Source: a virus. Taken from it: a stretch of 58,205 nucleotides of DNA. The notes below the pieces were generated by a model. The model was not told the DNA's origin. It saw only the letters and a list, made by a program, of their open reading frames with translations, and did not search any database. Where the stretch lies: positions 1 to 58,205 of IMG/VR virus record IMGVR_UViG_3300049459_000170, one strand, 5' to 3'. Positions 7,554-16,152 of this stretch are shown piece by piece. Position 1 is the first letter of the stretch; each line of letters starts with the position of its first letter. The translations under genes were made by a program, and so were the position numbers.

Positions 7554-7671
7554 AAAGCCCTAACTAGCACAGATTATTTGTCGGCAACATCGGTAGCTGA
7601 CCGTCTGAAAGGCTGCTATTTTTCTCCCTGCGAGCTTTGAATCAGCCTGGCACACATGTTTGGAGGACGTC

Positions 7672-8076
7672 GTGAAACCGGACCGAACGGAGACTTTTCC
7701 CCCGGCCAGGGAGATCGTGATTGTCGAAGACGACCCCCTTCTACGAACGCTGATGACTGAGCTCCTCGTGGACGTTGAGGCAGAAACTGTGACGTTTGTT
7801 ACAGCGGACGATGCATTGATGCATGTCGTGGAATCCCGCGGAAAATGCTCACTGCTCATCACAGACCATGGCGTTCCGGGCCAGATTAAAGGTGCGGAGC
7901 TCGCGTCTATGGTTCGACATAAATGGCCTGACGTACCGGTCATTCTCACCAGCGGCTACGAACTTGATACGTCATCCATTCCGGAGGGCGTGACCTACCT
8001 TCAGAAGCCATGGCCTATCAATACGCTGATAGAGGCTGTTCAATCTCTGTTACCCGCCACGATCGCCCGCTACTGA
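7672..8076 (+). CDS. Single-domain response regulator receiver protein
   Basis: 134 residues from the GTG at 7672 (GGAG six bases ahead). It is a whole CheY-like receiver with no output domain: acidic pocket E19/D20/D21 (VEDDPLL), phosphoacceptor D65 (LLITDHGVPG), switch T93/S94 (ILTSGYE) and lysine K112 (LQKPWP). All catalytic positions are present, so it should accept phosphate from a host histidine kinase. It is in a prophage tail-end position and opposite in direction to the lysis genes, overlapping the end of Rz by 27 bases. Likely cargo that alters host signalling (inference). Confidence 0.85.
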   Translation: MKPDRTETFPPAREIVIVEDDPLLRTLMTELLVDVEAETVTFVTADDALMHVVESRGKCSLLITDHGVPGQIKGAELASMVRHKWPDVPVILTSGYELDTSSIPEGVTYLQKPWPINTLIEAVQSLLPATIARY

Positions 8077-8580
8077 CTTGTAAGATTGCTCGCAGGCCCA
8101 TCCCGCTATTCGGGCGGCGTCATAAGCTTTTGCCAGTTCTCCCGCTCTTTTGTCAGCGCGCTGGAACAGGTCGGAGAGCACCATTGCGGCGCGAGTGGCT
8201 GTTTCGCTTCGCTGGGAAGCGCCGGGATCGCCGGTGGTGCAACTTGCGCTGGCAGCCAGTTTTCCTGCTTGGTCGCGCACCCGGTCGCCAGCAGCATCAG
8301 CACTGACAGCGTCAGCACTCGCCACAGCTTGTTGTTGTCTCGCATCATTGCCCACCTGGTTGACCGCCGTCTGGCGGCGCTGTTCTTCTGTTCGGTTTTC
8401 GGACGTAGCAGCGGCTAGGCCTTTCGCCTGCAGAGTCTGCTGATCGGCCCATTTCAGCTGCCAACGCTCGTCGGCCACCGACTCACCGTGGTGATAAGCG
8501 CCGTAGAGAACCGCGGCGATGATGAGCAGAACTGCCAGCGCGCCGCCGACCTTGAGGTAAAGCGCAGCGCTTGGACTCAT
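8050..8580 (-). CDS. Rz-like inner membrane spanin
   Basis: 176 residues: short N-terminus, one membrane segment (about 10-29, VGGALAVLLIIAAVLYGAYH), then a long periplasmic Ala/Gln/Arg-rich coiled coil. This is the i-spanin layout. The start overlaps the endolysin stop (ATGA). A second gene with a lipobox is nested inside in another frame, the Rz/Rz1 arrangement. With Rz1 it links the inner and outer membranes and disrupts the latter at lysis. Confidence 0.85.
   Translation of the reverse strand: MSPSAALYLKVGGALAVLLIIAAVLYGAYHHGESVADERWQLKWADQQTLQAKGLAAATSENRTEEQRRQTAVNQVGNDARQQQAVASADAVSADAAGDRVRDQAGKLAASASCTTGDPGASQRSETATRAAMVLSDLFQRADKRAGELAKAYDAARIAGWACEQSYKSVAGDRGG
8106..8348 (-). CDS. 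Rz1-like outer membrane lipoprotein nested in Rz
   Basis: 80 residues entirely inside the Rz gene in a different frame. The N-terminus is a lipoprotein signal (LTLSVLMLLATGC, lipobox LATGC), followed by a proline-rich stretch (PAQVAPPAIPALP), as in known o-spanins. It should be lipidated at the cysteine and pair with the C-terminus of Rz. Confidence 0.85.
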   Translation of the reverse strand: MMRDNNKLWRVLTLSVLMLLATGCATKQENWLPAQVAPPAIPALPSEAKQPLAPQWCSPTCSSALTKERENWQKLMTPPE

Positions 8581-9002
8581 GGCACGTCCCTGAAGAAGAT
8601 GTGGTGCCCGAGCTTCAACGTCTGCTTTGCCTTCGCAGCCCAGTCCGGTGGCTTCAGCATGGTGGTCGCGTAATAGTGGGTCGCGCCGCCGGTGGGGTCA
8701 GGCTTCAGGCCGCCAATGACCTGCTCGGCAGCAAGACGGCACATCACGAACTCAGCCGCTGGTATCGGCCTCGCACCACTCAGGAACGGATAGTTAGGGT
8801 CGTTCTTGTTCCAGCAACTGAATTGATACGGCTTCTGGCAGACCCCCGTGTAGCCCTCGCCCCACCACGATTTATCCTTGCCGTCGTCAACTCGATTGCG
8901 GATCGACCAGGCTACGGCGACCATTCCAGCCAACCCTTCCCCGCGCGCCTCACCCCACAGCGTGCGCGCCAGCACATCGCGATCTTTATCGGTTACGTCC
9001 AT
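8577..9002 (-). CDS. Endolysin of the SleB/cell-wall hydrolase type
   Basis: 141 residues. Begins MDVTDKDRDVLARTLWGEARGEG, with the catalytic glutamate in the WGEARGEG motif typical of the Hydrolase_2 (SleB) family; NNDPNY-like loop and HYYAT follow. No signal peptide, so a holin is needed. ATG at 9002 with GGAG upstream is preferred over GTG at 9005. It cleaves peptidoglycan and is coupled to Rz by ATGA overlap. Confidence 0.85.
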   Translation of the reverse strand: MDVTDKDRDVLARTLWGEARGEGLAGMVAVAWSIRNRVDDGKDKSWWGEGYTGVCQKPYQFSCWNKNDPNYPFLSGARPIPAAEFVMCRLAAEQVIGGLKPDPTGGATHYYATTMLKPPDWAAKAKQTLKLGHHIFFRDVP

Positions 9003-9067
9003 CACTTTTCTCCAGGCACAAAAAAACCCGCTATCGCAGGCTCCGTTACAGGTTCTACTCGTCAGGC

Positions 9068-9553
9068 TTATACGGCTGGTGCTGCTACGGCAGAAGTCTC
9101 ATTGGTATAAGGCTCTGGCATGCTCGGCCAGCTTGGTTCTTCTGGCCAACCCGCAGCCGCACTTACCCGGCCGAGCAGCACCCGATACTGCTTCCACGTC
9201 TTCAGCTGCGCTGCCCGAACAGTCTGTTCAGCCACCTCTTCCGGTGTAGCCATCTCCAGTTCGACGGCGTCCGCAAGTGCGTCCACGCGCCCCTGCAAAG
9301 CGGTGACCTGCGCATTCGCCAATCGGTTTAGAGCGTTGAGCTGAGCAGTGGCATCAGCGATCAGCTCTTCCGTGGTCTTCATTGGTGGAGGTGGCGGCGG
9401 CAGAATCTCGTAGTCGAAAGCAGGGTCTACCACCACATGCACAAATTGGCCGCTGGCGAGCAGTGCCATGACTTCGTCGTATTGCTCCTGAGTGATTTCG
9501 ACCGCATCGTCGAACGGCGTCTCACTGATTTTGTCCATCGCGGCGTAAGGCAT
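9068..9553 (-). CDS. Tail fibre assembly protein (Tfa-like)
   Basis: 161 residues from ATG 9553 (MPYAAMDKISE; GAGG seven bases ahead). A run of six prolines (EILPPPPPPMK, about residue 55) separates the N-terminal part from a helical segment, and the C-terminus (WKQYRVLLGRVSAAAGWPEEPSWP shortened here to key words WKQYR, GWPEEP, WP) carries the ending characteristic of Tfa chaperones. It lies directly downstream of the fibre genes. Confidence 0.75.
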   Translation of the reverse strand: MPYAAMDKISETPFDDAVEITQEQYDEVMALLASGQFVHVVVDPAFDYEILPPPPPPMKTTEELIADATAQLNALNRLANAQVTALQGRVDALADAVELEMATPEEVAEQTVRAAQLKTWKQYRVLLGRVSAAAGWPEEPSWPSMPEPYTNETSAVAAPAV

Positions 9554-9566
9554 AGAGCGACCTCGA

Positions 9567-10040
9567 TTAGTACCATCGCCCAATGGCGATGTAACTGGTT
9601 TGGAAAGTCTGTGCAGTGGCACCATTGCGGCAGAAGATTGATATCTGGCCGGTGTTTATGAAGAACGCATACGTGACCCCGTACCAGTCCTGGCTGGTGC
9701 CGGGGGAACACATCGGCAGCACGATGGCCGTGCCCGCAAACGTACCTGCCGGCATGTTGGCCGTTACGTTACCTGTCTGATTTGCACCGATGGCCGTGGC
9801 CGCTATGTTGCCGATCGCCCATGAGGTGCCATCCGCCCACTTAATGACACGAATGTTGGTCGTGGTATCCAGCACGTTACTGATGATCGCGCCAGTCGGC
9901 ACCCCGCCGACCTGCGACACCGCGCCGAGGATATTTGCCCGGGTGTACCCGGTAGTCTTATCGACCTTCCCGCTTATCAACGCCTTGATATCGGCCCCGA
10001 TGGACTGAGCCAGCGCGAGGATGCGCGTCTCCAGGCTCAT
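9567..10040 (-). CDS. Tail fibre tip-like protein
   Basis: 157 residues. The first 20 residues (MSLETRILALAQSIGADIKA) repeat the start of the upstream protein at 10044-10538; the remainder is Gly/Thr/Asn-rich beta sequence ending QTSYIAIGRWY, as in receptor-binding tips. Coupled to the upstream gene (4-base gap) and followed by Tfa. Confidence 0.65.
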   Translation of the reverse strand: MSLETRILALAQSIGADIKALISGKVDKTTGYTRANILGAVSQVGGVPTGAIISNVLDTTTNIRVIKWADGTSWAIGNIAATAIGANQTGNVTANMPAGTFAGTAIVLPMCSPGTSQDWYGVTYAFFINTGQISIFCRNGATAQTFQTSYIAIGRWY

Positions 10041-10043
10041 GGC

Positions 10044-10538
10044 TTAGGCCTTGGCGGTAGCGTAGGAAGCAGCGAAGTCCGATTCCGGGTTGCCTATGCC
10101 GATGTTGGTGCAAGCCTGAAGCTTTTGTGCGGTGTTCAGCGTCTGCACGTCGTCGTAGCGCACGCGGTTTGCCACCGCAGTGGTCAGAGCAGTCAGCAAC
10201 CCGTCGTCAGCCACAATCAGATCCTGCAATTCTTTCAGGGTGTCATAGGCCGCACTGGCGCCACCCAGAATCGAGTTCTGTACCGCGACCTTCGCGGCCT
10301 CGATGGAATCAAAAATCTTGTTGGCCGACCAGGTTACAGCGGTCGCACCGTCGCCGGCGGTATCGTCAATGACCGCGCCCGACGAACCCAGCAGGCCATA
10401 CAGCTCGTTGATCGCGGCGACGAGGTTGCCTTTGGCCGTGGTGGAAAGAGAGGTCAGATCACCTTGTTTAGCGGTCAGCGTCTTGATGTCGGTACCAATG
10501 GCTTGAGCCAGGCCGATGATTCGGGTTTCGAGAGACAT
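10044..10538 (-). CDS. Tail fibre-like structural protein
   Basis: 164 residues, N-terminus MSLETRIIGLAQAIGTDIKT shared with the next protein. The body (TTAKGNLVAAINELYGLLG, WSANKIFDSIEAAK) is the helical repeat type often seen in phage fibre shafts. Ribosome site AAGGA. Confidence 0.65.
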   Translation of the reverse strand: MSLETRIIGLAQAIGTDIKTLTAKQGDLTSLSTTAKGNLVAAINELYGLLGSSGAVIDDTAGDGATAVTWSANKIFDSIEAAKVAVQNSILGGASAAYDTLKELQDLIVADDGLLTALTTAVANRVRYDDVQTLNTAQKLQACTNIGIGNPESDFAASYATAKA

Positions 10539-10543
10539 AGGGC

Positions 10544-11284
10544 TTATCCTTTGGCGAGAATGTAATAGTTGAGTGGGTCGGGGATTAAATCGTCCGAGAC
10601 GTAGAGCTTGAGATCGGTCCCGAAAGTGAGTCGGTTGTTAGGGTCTGAGCTGATCTCTGCCGCGCCGATGCCAGGCGGCCCCTGCTCTCCAATGCTCAGC
10701 ACCTGGTGCTCATCACTTGCACACCGGCAATCAGCACCGATCGCGCCGACGAAATAGCGGGTGACAGTCGGTCCTGCGTAAGTGACATCGAGGGTGTAGG
10801 TCAGGTCTTCGCCGACCAGCAAGGCCGTTTGCTCGGCAGTCAGCACGCGTTCGATCGTGCCTGCCGAGGTGATCGAAAGCCCAGAACCCAGCGCCAGCGT
10901 GAACAGCGGCACGTTTGCGCGGCTCACTACCATCTCTACTGATGCTTCGCTCAGGCTGACCGGGCGCCGATAGATGAGTTGCCCTCCTTGTGGCCGCAGC
11001 CCTGTGGCAGATAGCGAATTCACCTCAATGACGTCTTCGTCTACGAACTTGGCCTTGTGCGGCGTTTGCCTGGCTGGCTCGCGGTTCAATTCGGGCATTC
11101 CCTGAACGCCGCGGACCCAGATCGGCCAGTCTGACACCAGCCCATGGCCTGGTGCAGTGATGCGGACCGGAGCGCCGTCGATGTTGATAATTGACCGATA
11201 CACGAACTCAGGCTGCATGATCCGCACGGTATCTCTGTAGGTTGTTCCCGGAGTAACGGGCAGGTCTTGCCGGGCCGGCTGCAT
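10544..11284 (-). CDS. Phage tail-associated protein, function unknown
   Basis: 246 residues, beta-rich. Contains PGHGLVSDWPIWVRG, as in phage proteins with ubiquitin-like or beta-barrel tail modules, and one collagen-like GEQGPPG turn near residue 200. AGGAG ahead of the ATG. Its position between tip proteins and fibres suggests a baseplate or fibre component. Confidence 0.6.
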   Translation of the reverse strand: MQPARQDLPVTPGTTYRDTVRIMQPEFVYRSIINIDGAPVRITAPGHGLVSDWPIWVRGVQGMPELNREPARQTPHKAKFVDEDVIEVNSLSATGLRPQGGQLIYRRPVSLSEASVEMVVSRANVPLFTLALGSGLSITSAGTIERVLTAEQTALLVGEDLTYTLDVTYAGPTVTRYFVGAIGADCRCASDEHQVLSIGEQGPPGIGAAEISSDPNNRLTFGTDLKLYVSDDLIPDPLNYYILAKG

Positions 11285-11313
11285 AGCTGGCTTCTCCTGT
11301 TTCGAGAGTTAGA

Positions 11314-12864
11314 TCAAACCCAGTTAATGGGTGCGGGAGATCCGATCACGCATTCTTTAGTGAACGGGTTGTAGCTTCCAAAGTGGCGGACATCGTTGGA
11401 GGGGTATGACGCGGGCTGGGCAGTAAAGCCATCCGCCGTCAGGCAGCCTATGAATTGCTCATCACCCGAACTATTTCTCACCGAAACACCGATCAGGTTG
11501 TTGCTGTAGAGGCTAAAAGAATACAGCTTTGCCAGCCAGCCTATCCCAGCGGATGCTTGTGGCACGCGACCATCACCGCTACCCATTAGTTCGCCGCCGC
11601 CCACTGGGTCCATCATGAACGCCCCCGATGATGAGCCAGATGAGGACTGGTCGTCACAATAAATAACTGTAGTTTGCAGGCTGCCAATGGTGTGGTACAC
11701 GGCTCCATAGGAAATCTGGGCGCTCCACAAAGATTCCGCGCCCTCCCAGGCGATAGTGAAATTCCCGCCTGAGCTGCCGCCGCCTTCGACGTGCGATGCG
11801 CCCTGCTGTAGAACGTTGAAGGACCCGTCCGGATATTCCTGCGTGATGTACTGGGTGTCGGTAATGCGAGTGAAGCTGGCCGAGCCCACCATGCCGGTAT
11901 CCGTTGCGGTGAGGTAACACGGTTTTGGGGTTTCACCAGTGAACGACACCATAACCATCCAGCGCTTGCGGAATACCCATGATGACGGTGAGCGCCACTG
12001 TCCGCCCTCCATCGTGACAATGGGTACCTGCTCGGAGTAGTTATAGGTTACCTTCTCGCCCGCAGGCGCTCCGTTGGAGTCAAAGTACGGTTCTCGCCCC
12101 ACTTCTTCCGTGGCTATGCCTGGCGCGAACGAGCAGCGAAGAGTGCTGTCGTTGATATCGGTTGTGACCGAGAGTATGTCATCCAGCGTGTAAAGGATTT
12201 CTCCAGTCAGCCTCAGCTGGGAATGGCTACCCTCGATAGAGACCTTGTAATACATGTAAGCGCGCGGCCTGAAATCCAAGACCTTCGTGAATTCCCCGCT
12301 CTGACCCAGATCGTTGTAAGCCATCCAGGCAAAGATAGCGGTCCGCCCACTCTCACTGACTGAGTGCAGCCTGATCACACAGGCGGTGGGTGGCCCAAGA
12401 TCCGCGAATATTCTCGTCCGTAGCGTCCGGTCCGCGAGACGCCCGACGGCTACGTTCAGGGTGGTGGTATGCGTCTCGCCCGCCCTTCCGAACTCTCCAA
12501 ACAAACTCGCCCGGAGTTGCAGGGTTGCGTCAGTGTCGGTGAGCGTGCGATTCAACACGCTGATCTGCCATCGGCTCCCGTCGAGCGCCTGATAGATCCA
12601 GCCGTTGATAATCTGGTTGTAAAGCGAGCCAGCGGAGATAAGCGCCTGTCCAGCCCAATACTCACCGCCCGCGGGTGCCTGGCTGATCTCGGCGTCGCTT
12701 AGCGGCTCAATGTTCGGAACTACGATCTTGTGCGTGTCGCCGGAGCCGTACTGGGCCGTGGGGAAGTTCAGAGGCTGGTTGTATGCTCGAATGCCCCCAT
12801 CTTTCAGTTGAACCGCACCGTCCTTTATCAGCCCATGCCAAGGCCAAACCAGCATTCGTTGCAT
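11314..12864 (-). CDS. Large tail tip-associated protein, function unknown
   Basis: 516 residues, beta-rich with Ser/Gly-rich patches (SSSGSSSGAF) and no recognised enzyme motif. AAGGA ribosome site. Belongs to the tail module by position and direction. Confidence 0.6.
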   Translation of the reverse strand: MQRMLVWPWHGLIKDGAVQLKDGGIRAYNQPLNFPTAQYGSGDTHKIVVPNIEPLSDAEISQAPAGGEYWAGQALISAGSLYNQIINGWIYQALDGSRWQISVLNRTLTDTDATLQLRASLFGEFGRAGETHTTTLNVAVGRLADRTLRTRIFADLGPPTACVIRLHSVSESGRTAIFAWMAYNDLGQSGEFTKVLDFRPRAYMYYKVSIEGSHSQLRLTGEILYTLDDILSVTTDINDSTLRCSFAPGIATEEVGREPYFDSNGAPAGEKVTYNYSEQVPIVTMEGGQWRSPSSWVFRKRWMVMVSFTGETPKPCYLTATDTGMVGSASFTRITDTQYITQEYPDGSFNVLQQGASHVEGGGSSGGNFTIAWEGAESLWSAQISYGAVYHTIGSLQTTVIYCDDQSSSGSSSGAFMMDPVGGGELMGSGDGRVPQASAGIGWLAKLYSFSLYSNNLIGVSVRNSSGDEQFIGCLTADGFTAQPASYPSNDVRHFGSYNPFTKECVIGSPAPINWV

Positions 12865-12888
12865 GTCGATTCCTTCAATCGTTGCGGC

Positions 12889-13290
12889 TTATAAAGGACC
12901 GCCGTCGCCTGGATCACCACCCCCTGTGTCGCCGCCGCCCCCTGCGTTTGCCTCGAGCGCTCTCAAACGAGTATCAAATTGCTCGATTGACTGAACAATG
13001 ATGCTCAGAACTCCTGCCGTGAGCGACATGTACACAAACGTCCCAGCTGGCCATGCCCTGGCGGTTGTATCTTCCGCTCCACGAACCGCTGAGAATTGGG
13101 CGCCGCCGGCCTGGATCATAATGATTTCGTAAGGCGCGCCAGCAAGTGGATCGAGCGACTCTGTAAGAGTCAGGTAATACTGATTTTCGAACTGCAACAG
13201 ATCCGCCGCACTACCAAGGGGTAGAAGCTCGTCCTCGGCAGTTATCGCGGCAGTCAGCTGTGTCACCCAGTTATTCAAGTATGCGAGCAT
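12889..13290 (-). CDS. Hypothetical tail module protein with glycine-rich C-terminus
   Basis: 133 residues. Helical start (MLAYLNNWVTQLTAAITAED), middle beta region, then QFDTRLRALEANAGG and a flexible tail of Gly/Asp/Pro. AGGA ahead of the ATG. Likely a small adaptor of the tail tip. Confidence 0.6.
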   Translation of the reverse strand: MLAYLNNWVTQLTAAITAEDELLPLGSAADLLQFENQYYLTLTESLDPLAGAPYEIIMIQAGGAQFSAVRGAEDTTARAWPAGTFVYMSLTAGVLSIIVQSIEQFDTRLRALEANAGGGGDTGGGDPGDGGPL

Positions 13291-13298
13291 GTTTTTTC

Positions 13299-13688
13299 CT
13301 ATGAAGGCTGCGGCTGTACAGGCTTGGCGAGGTTGATGATTGCCTGCACGCCGTCGGCATCAGTCAGGACCAGTTTTTTGATGGCAGGGATCGAGAACAA
13401 ACCATCGCTGCTGATGATCGAGTTTTCCCAGTATTCCCGCTTGGTGTAGTCAGTTTCGCTCAGCGGTGAAGCGATACCCCCTCCGCCACCTACGGCGGCC
13501 GGCGCTGTGTAAGTGCTGGTGCCCGTCTGAGCTGGGAGAGGTCCACGTTTGGCAAGCTCTGGCAGTTGCTTTCTCTGAGATTGCGGCCGCACCAATCGGT
13601 TGAGGTCGTTGGTTAACTGCTTGCCTATGTTCTGCCGCGCCTGCTCGTTGCTGGTGCCGATGGCTCTGCGATCACTTTCAAGTGACAT
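13299..13688 (-). CDS. Hypothetical tail module protein
   Basis: 129 residues from ATG 13688 (MSLESDRRAIGTSNEQAR; GGAG eight bases ahead, inside the end of the upstream gene). Basic N-terminal half, flexible Gly-rich centre (AVGGGGGIASP), compact C-terminus. No family recognised. Confidence 0.6.
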   Translation of the reverse strand: MSLESDRRAIGTSNEQARQNIGKQLTNDLNRLVRPQSQRKQLPELAKRGPLPAQTGTSTYTAPAAVGGGGGIASPLSETDYTKREYWENSIISSDGLFSIPAIKKLVLTDADGVQAIINLAKPVQPQPS

Positions 13689-13690
13689 GG

Positions 13691-15496
13691 TCAAAGCTCC
13701 AGAAGGTCATTGGGAATACTGACGCGGTACGTCGCTGTGAGCTCGACTACCTTCTCATCACGTAACGATGCGTCGATCTCGGTAGCGGTGATCTGTAGTC
13801 GACGAGGAAATTGCTCAAGGGTCGGATCAGCGTTGTCGTAGTTGCCCGCAAATCCTTCTATCGATTCGTCATAGGCTGGCGAACTCGGTTTTCCGCCGAG
13901 CTGGGTAGGCAACGAGGTCGAGACTGGGTCCTCGGCATCATCGGGTTGCGGCTCAACTGACGGCGCCGGCGGATCCAGCGGGTCGTCCACGGTGCCACCC
14001 CCTCGCATGACGGTGATCGCGAGCGTGGTGATCGCCGATCCGGACGCCAGATCAAGAGTGTCGAGTACCCGGCTACACCTGGCGCGAGCATTGATGCCCT
14101 GATCGGATATCCGCAGCGTGTTGCCCAAATCGATATCCAGCACCATGCTGGTAGGCACGTCCCAACTGATCGTGGTGCCGCTATGGGCCAACACAACAGC
14201 GGTCTTCGCCTGATTGAGCACGCACCGCAGGGCTGACTGCCGAGCATCTTCATCACGAACGTCGGCATGGCCAGATAGCCCGCCATCGGTAACGGTCCCG
14301 ATCTCCGTGCCGCCGCTGCCCTCCCTGATGCCAACAGCGCCTTCGGTGGTAGTTGGCCGAGGCGCGTCAATGCCAAAGGCTGTGCCTTCCCAGTCATCAA
14401 CGATTGCATTCGAGTACTCGACCGACAGAGAGTCGCGAGAGGTAACCTCACCCGCCTGGGCAACGCTCACCTCTGACACCACCGTAAGCGTGTACTTCTC
14501 TGTCACAGCCTGAGTCCACCGGCGAGCACCGACAAACGAGAAGCCGAGCAGCAGATCTGGATACGAGTTGACCCACGGCTGGCCGGTGCCGCAGATATCG
14601 GCGCCGCTGGCGGGTACCCGGGTGTAACCGGGAGTCCGGATAATGCTGAAACCGCCGCCAGACGCTGAATCCTTCATCATTGCAACGTCCGGCAGGTCGG
14701 TGCTGTCTTGGCGCCACAAGCAAAACCCTTGGGTTCCGCCGAGGCCAAATGTGTCCGGATGAGTCCAGTGAAATCCTTGGTTGAGCTGGTGGAGCCGCGA
14801 GAATCGGTAACTGGTTTCGATCTCGACCTTGTTCGTCAGGCTGGTGAGATCGGCGTAACTGAGCTTGATCGAGTTGTAGATTGTCGTGCCAGCACGGAAA
14901 ACGTATTCCTCGGCACCTGCGTACCAAGTGGTCAGCCGCAGACTGCCGTCTGCCGACGAATCGAGGCTCGACTGAATAGTACCCAGCCGCTCCTGTGCGT
15001 AGTCCCACCGGCTCCTTCCTTCGGCGGCGTCGAAGACATTGGGAGACCAGAACGCCGGGATCAGCGTGTTGACGTCCTCGACCGTCATACTTTCGACCCG
15101 CTGCTGCAGCTGGTCGCCGCACTGGCAAACGAGTAACCGGGTAATCGGATTCCACTCGGTGGTTACGATCCTGCCGGTGTATCGCCGCTTCTGTGTCGTG
15201 ACGCCCTTGGCGGTGCTGATGTAGTCGACGGTTACCTCACGGCCTACCCAATCCATCGGCAATACCGAGCCAGGCAGCATGTGAAGGGTAAACGATGCCA
15301 GTCCGGCGGCACCGCGCTCCCGATCAATCTCCACCTGCCCCGTCAGCCGAGCGCTCACATCGGCGCCAGCGACCATCACCTGCACTCGCCACCGAAAGGC
15401 TTCACCGGGGACGATAGGCTGTGCTTCTGGAACAGAGGGCCCGGTTTTCAGGAAAGCATTAATCGCAGCCGCATTTATCGGACCACCATTGAGCAT
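13691..15496 (-). CDS. Large tail tip/hub protein
   Basis: 601 residues from ATG 15496, which overlaps the stop of the upstream gene (TAATG) and has GGGAAG ahead; a longer in-frame start at 15595 would sit inside that gene. Beta-rich throughout, with a C-terminal proline-rich linker (DDPLDPPAPSVEPQPDDAED). Size and place after the tape measure suggest the hub at the tail tip. Confidence 0.65.
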   Translation of the reverse strand: MLNGGPINAAAINAFLKTGPSVPEAQPIVPGEAFRWRVQVMVAGADVSARLTGQVEIDRERGAAGLASFTLHMLPGSVLPMDWVGREVTVDYISTAKGVTTQKRRYTGRIVTTEWNPITRLLVCQCGDQLQQRVESMTVEDVNTLIPAFWSPNVFDAAEGRSRWDYAQERLGTIQSSLDSSADGSLRLTTWYAGAEEYVFRAGTTIYNSIKLSYADLTSLTNKVEIETSYRFSRLHQLNQGFHWTHPDTFGLGGTQGFCLWRQDSTDLPDVAMMKDSASGGGFSIIRTPGYTRVPASGADICGTGQPWVNSYPDLLLGFSFVGARRWTQAVTEKYTLTVVSEVSVAQAGEVTSRDSLSVEYSNAIVDDWEGTAFGIDAPRPTTTEGAVGIREGSGGTEIGTVTDGGLSGHADVRDEDARQSALRCVLNQAKTAVVLAHSGTTISWDVPTSMVLDIDLGNTLRISDQGINARARCSRVLDTLDLASGSAITTLAITVMRGGGTVDDPLDPPAPSVEPQPDDAEDPVSTSLPTQLGGKPSSPAYDESIEGFAGNYDNADPTLEQFPRRLQITATEIDASLRDEKVVELTATYRVSIPNDLLEL

Positions 15497-16005
15497 TAGA
15501 TTTCTTCCCAGGTGATGGTCCAGCCGAAGCTTGACTGTCCCGAACTCTGCGTTTTGGGCGGTTTGCTGGCGAACACTCGATAAGCAGGCATCCACTGCAC
15601 CATATAGCGCGTGGCACCAATAACGATTGCAGCCTCAGCCTGCGTACCTGAGAAGATGCATGTTGTCGGCTCCCATTGAGCCCCAACCAAGGCGAAGGCC
15701 CAAGGATTGACGTCCGGCCGAGGCGTGCTGGTCAGGGCGAAAACTCGCCCTTCGCCGACAATGCACTCCTGAGACGTCAACCGGAGTTCGAGAGGCTGGC
15801 TGTAATCCAACCCATCAAGCCCTGGCGGCATCCAACCTTGTCCGCTGATCGTGCCCGACGCTTTACCCCAGTGAGTCATCTTGACCGCCTCGCCCCCTGA
15901 AAGGCGAAGCACGGTTTCGCCGAGCAAGGGCGTATCTGCCTGATCGGGAGCGCCAGCATGGAGAACGATTGGCACGCCACCAAGCGTGATCAGGGGACGG
16001 CTCAT
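15496..16005 (-). CDS. Tail protein downstream of the tape measure
   Basis: 169 residues, starting MSRPLITLGGVPIVLHAGAP. Beta-rich, ends FGWTITWEEI. It occupies the position of distal-tail-type proteins between tape measure and hub, but a plus-strand cargo gene separates it from the tape measure. Family not certain. Confidence 0.6.
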   Translation of the reverse strand: MSRPLITLGGVPIVLHAGAPDQADTPLLGETVLRLSGGEAVKMTHWGKASGTISGQGWMPPGLDGLDYSQPLELRLTSQECIVGEGRVFALTSTPRPDVNPWAFALVGAQWEPTTCIFSGTQAEAAIVIGATRYMVQWMPAYRVFASKPPKTQSSGQSSFGWTITWEEI

Positions 16006-16152
16006 TTATGACTCCAGCAAATGATTTTCCGGCCGATATCCTCTAATGGACATAGACCCTATACGTGGTTTGCAATGACATAGCCGCGCTCAGCCGGCCG
16101 AAGACACTGCCGATAAAGACGCGCGCCCTTCCCTGAAAAGGAATTCGAAACA

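Noticed and set aside
10544-11284. Collagen-like fibre
   Set aside because: Only one GEQGPPG unit, not a repeat series.
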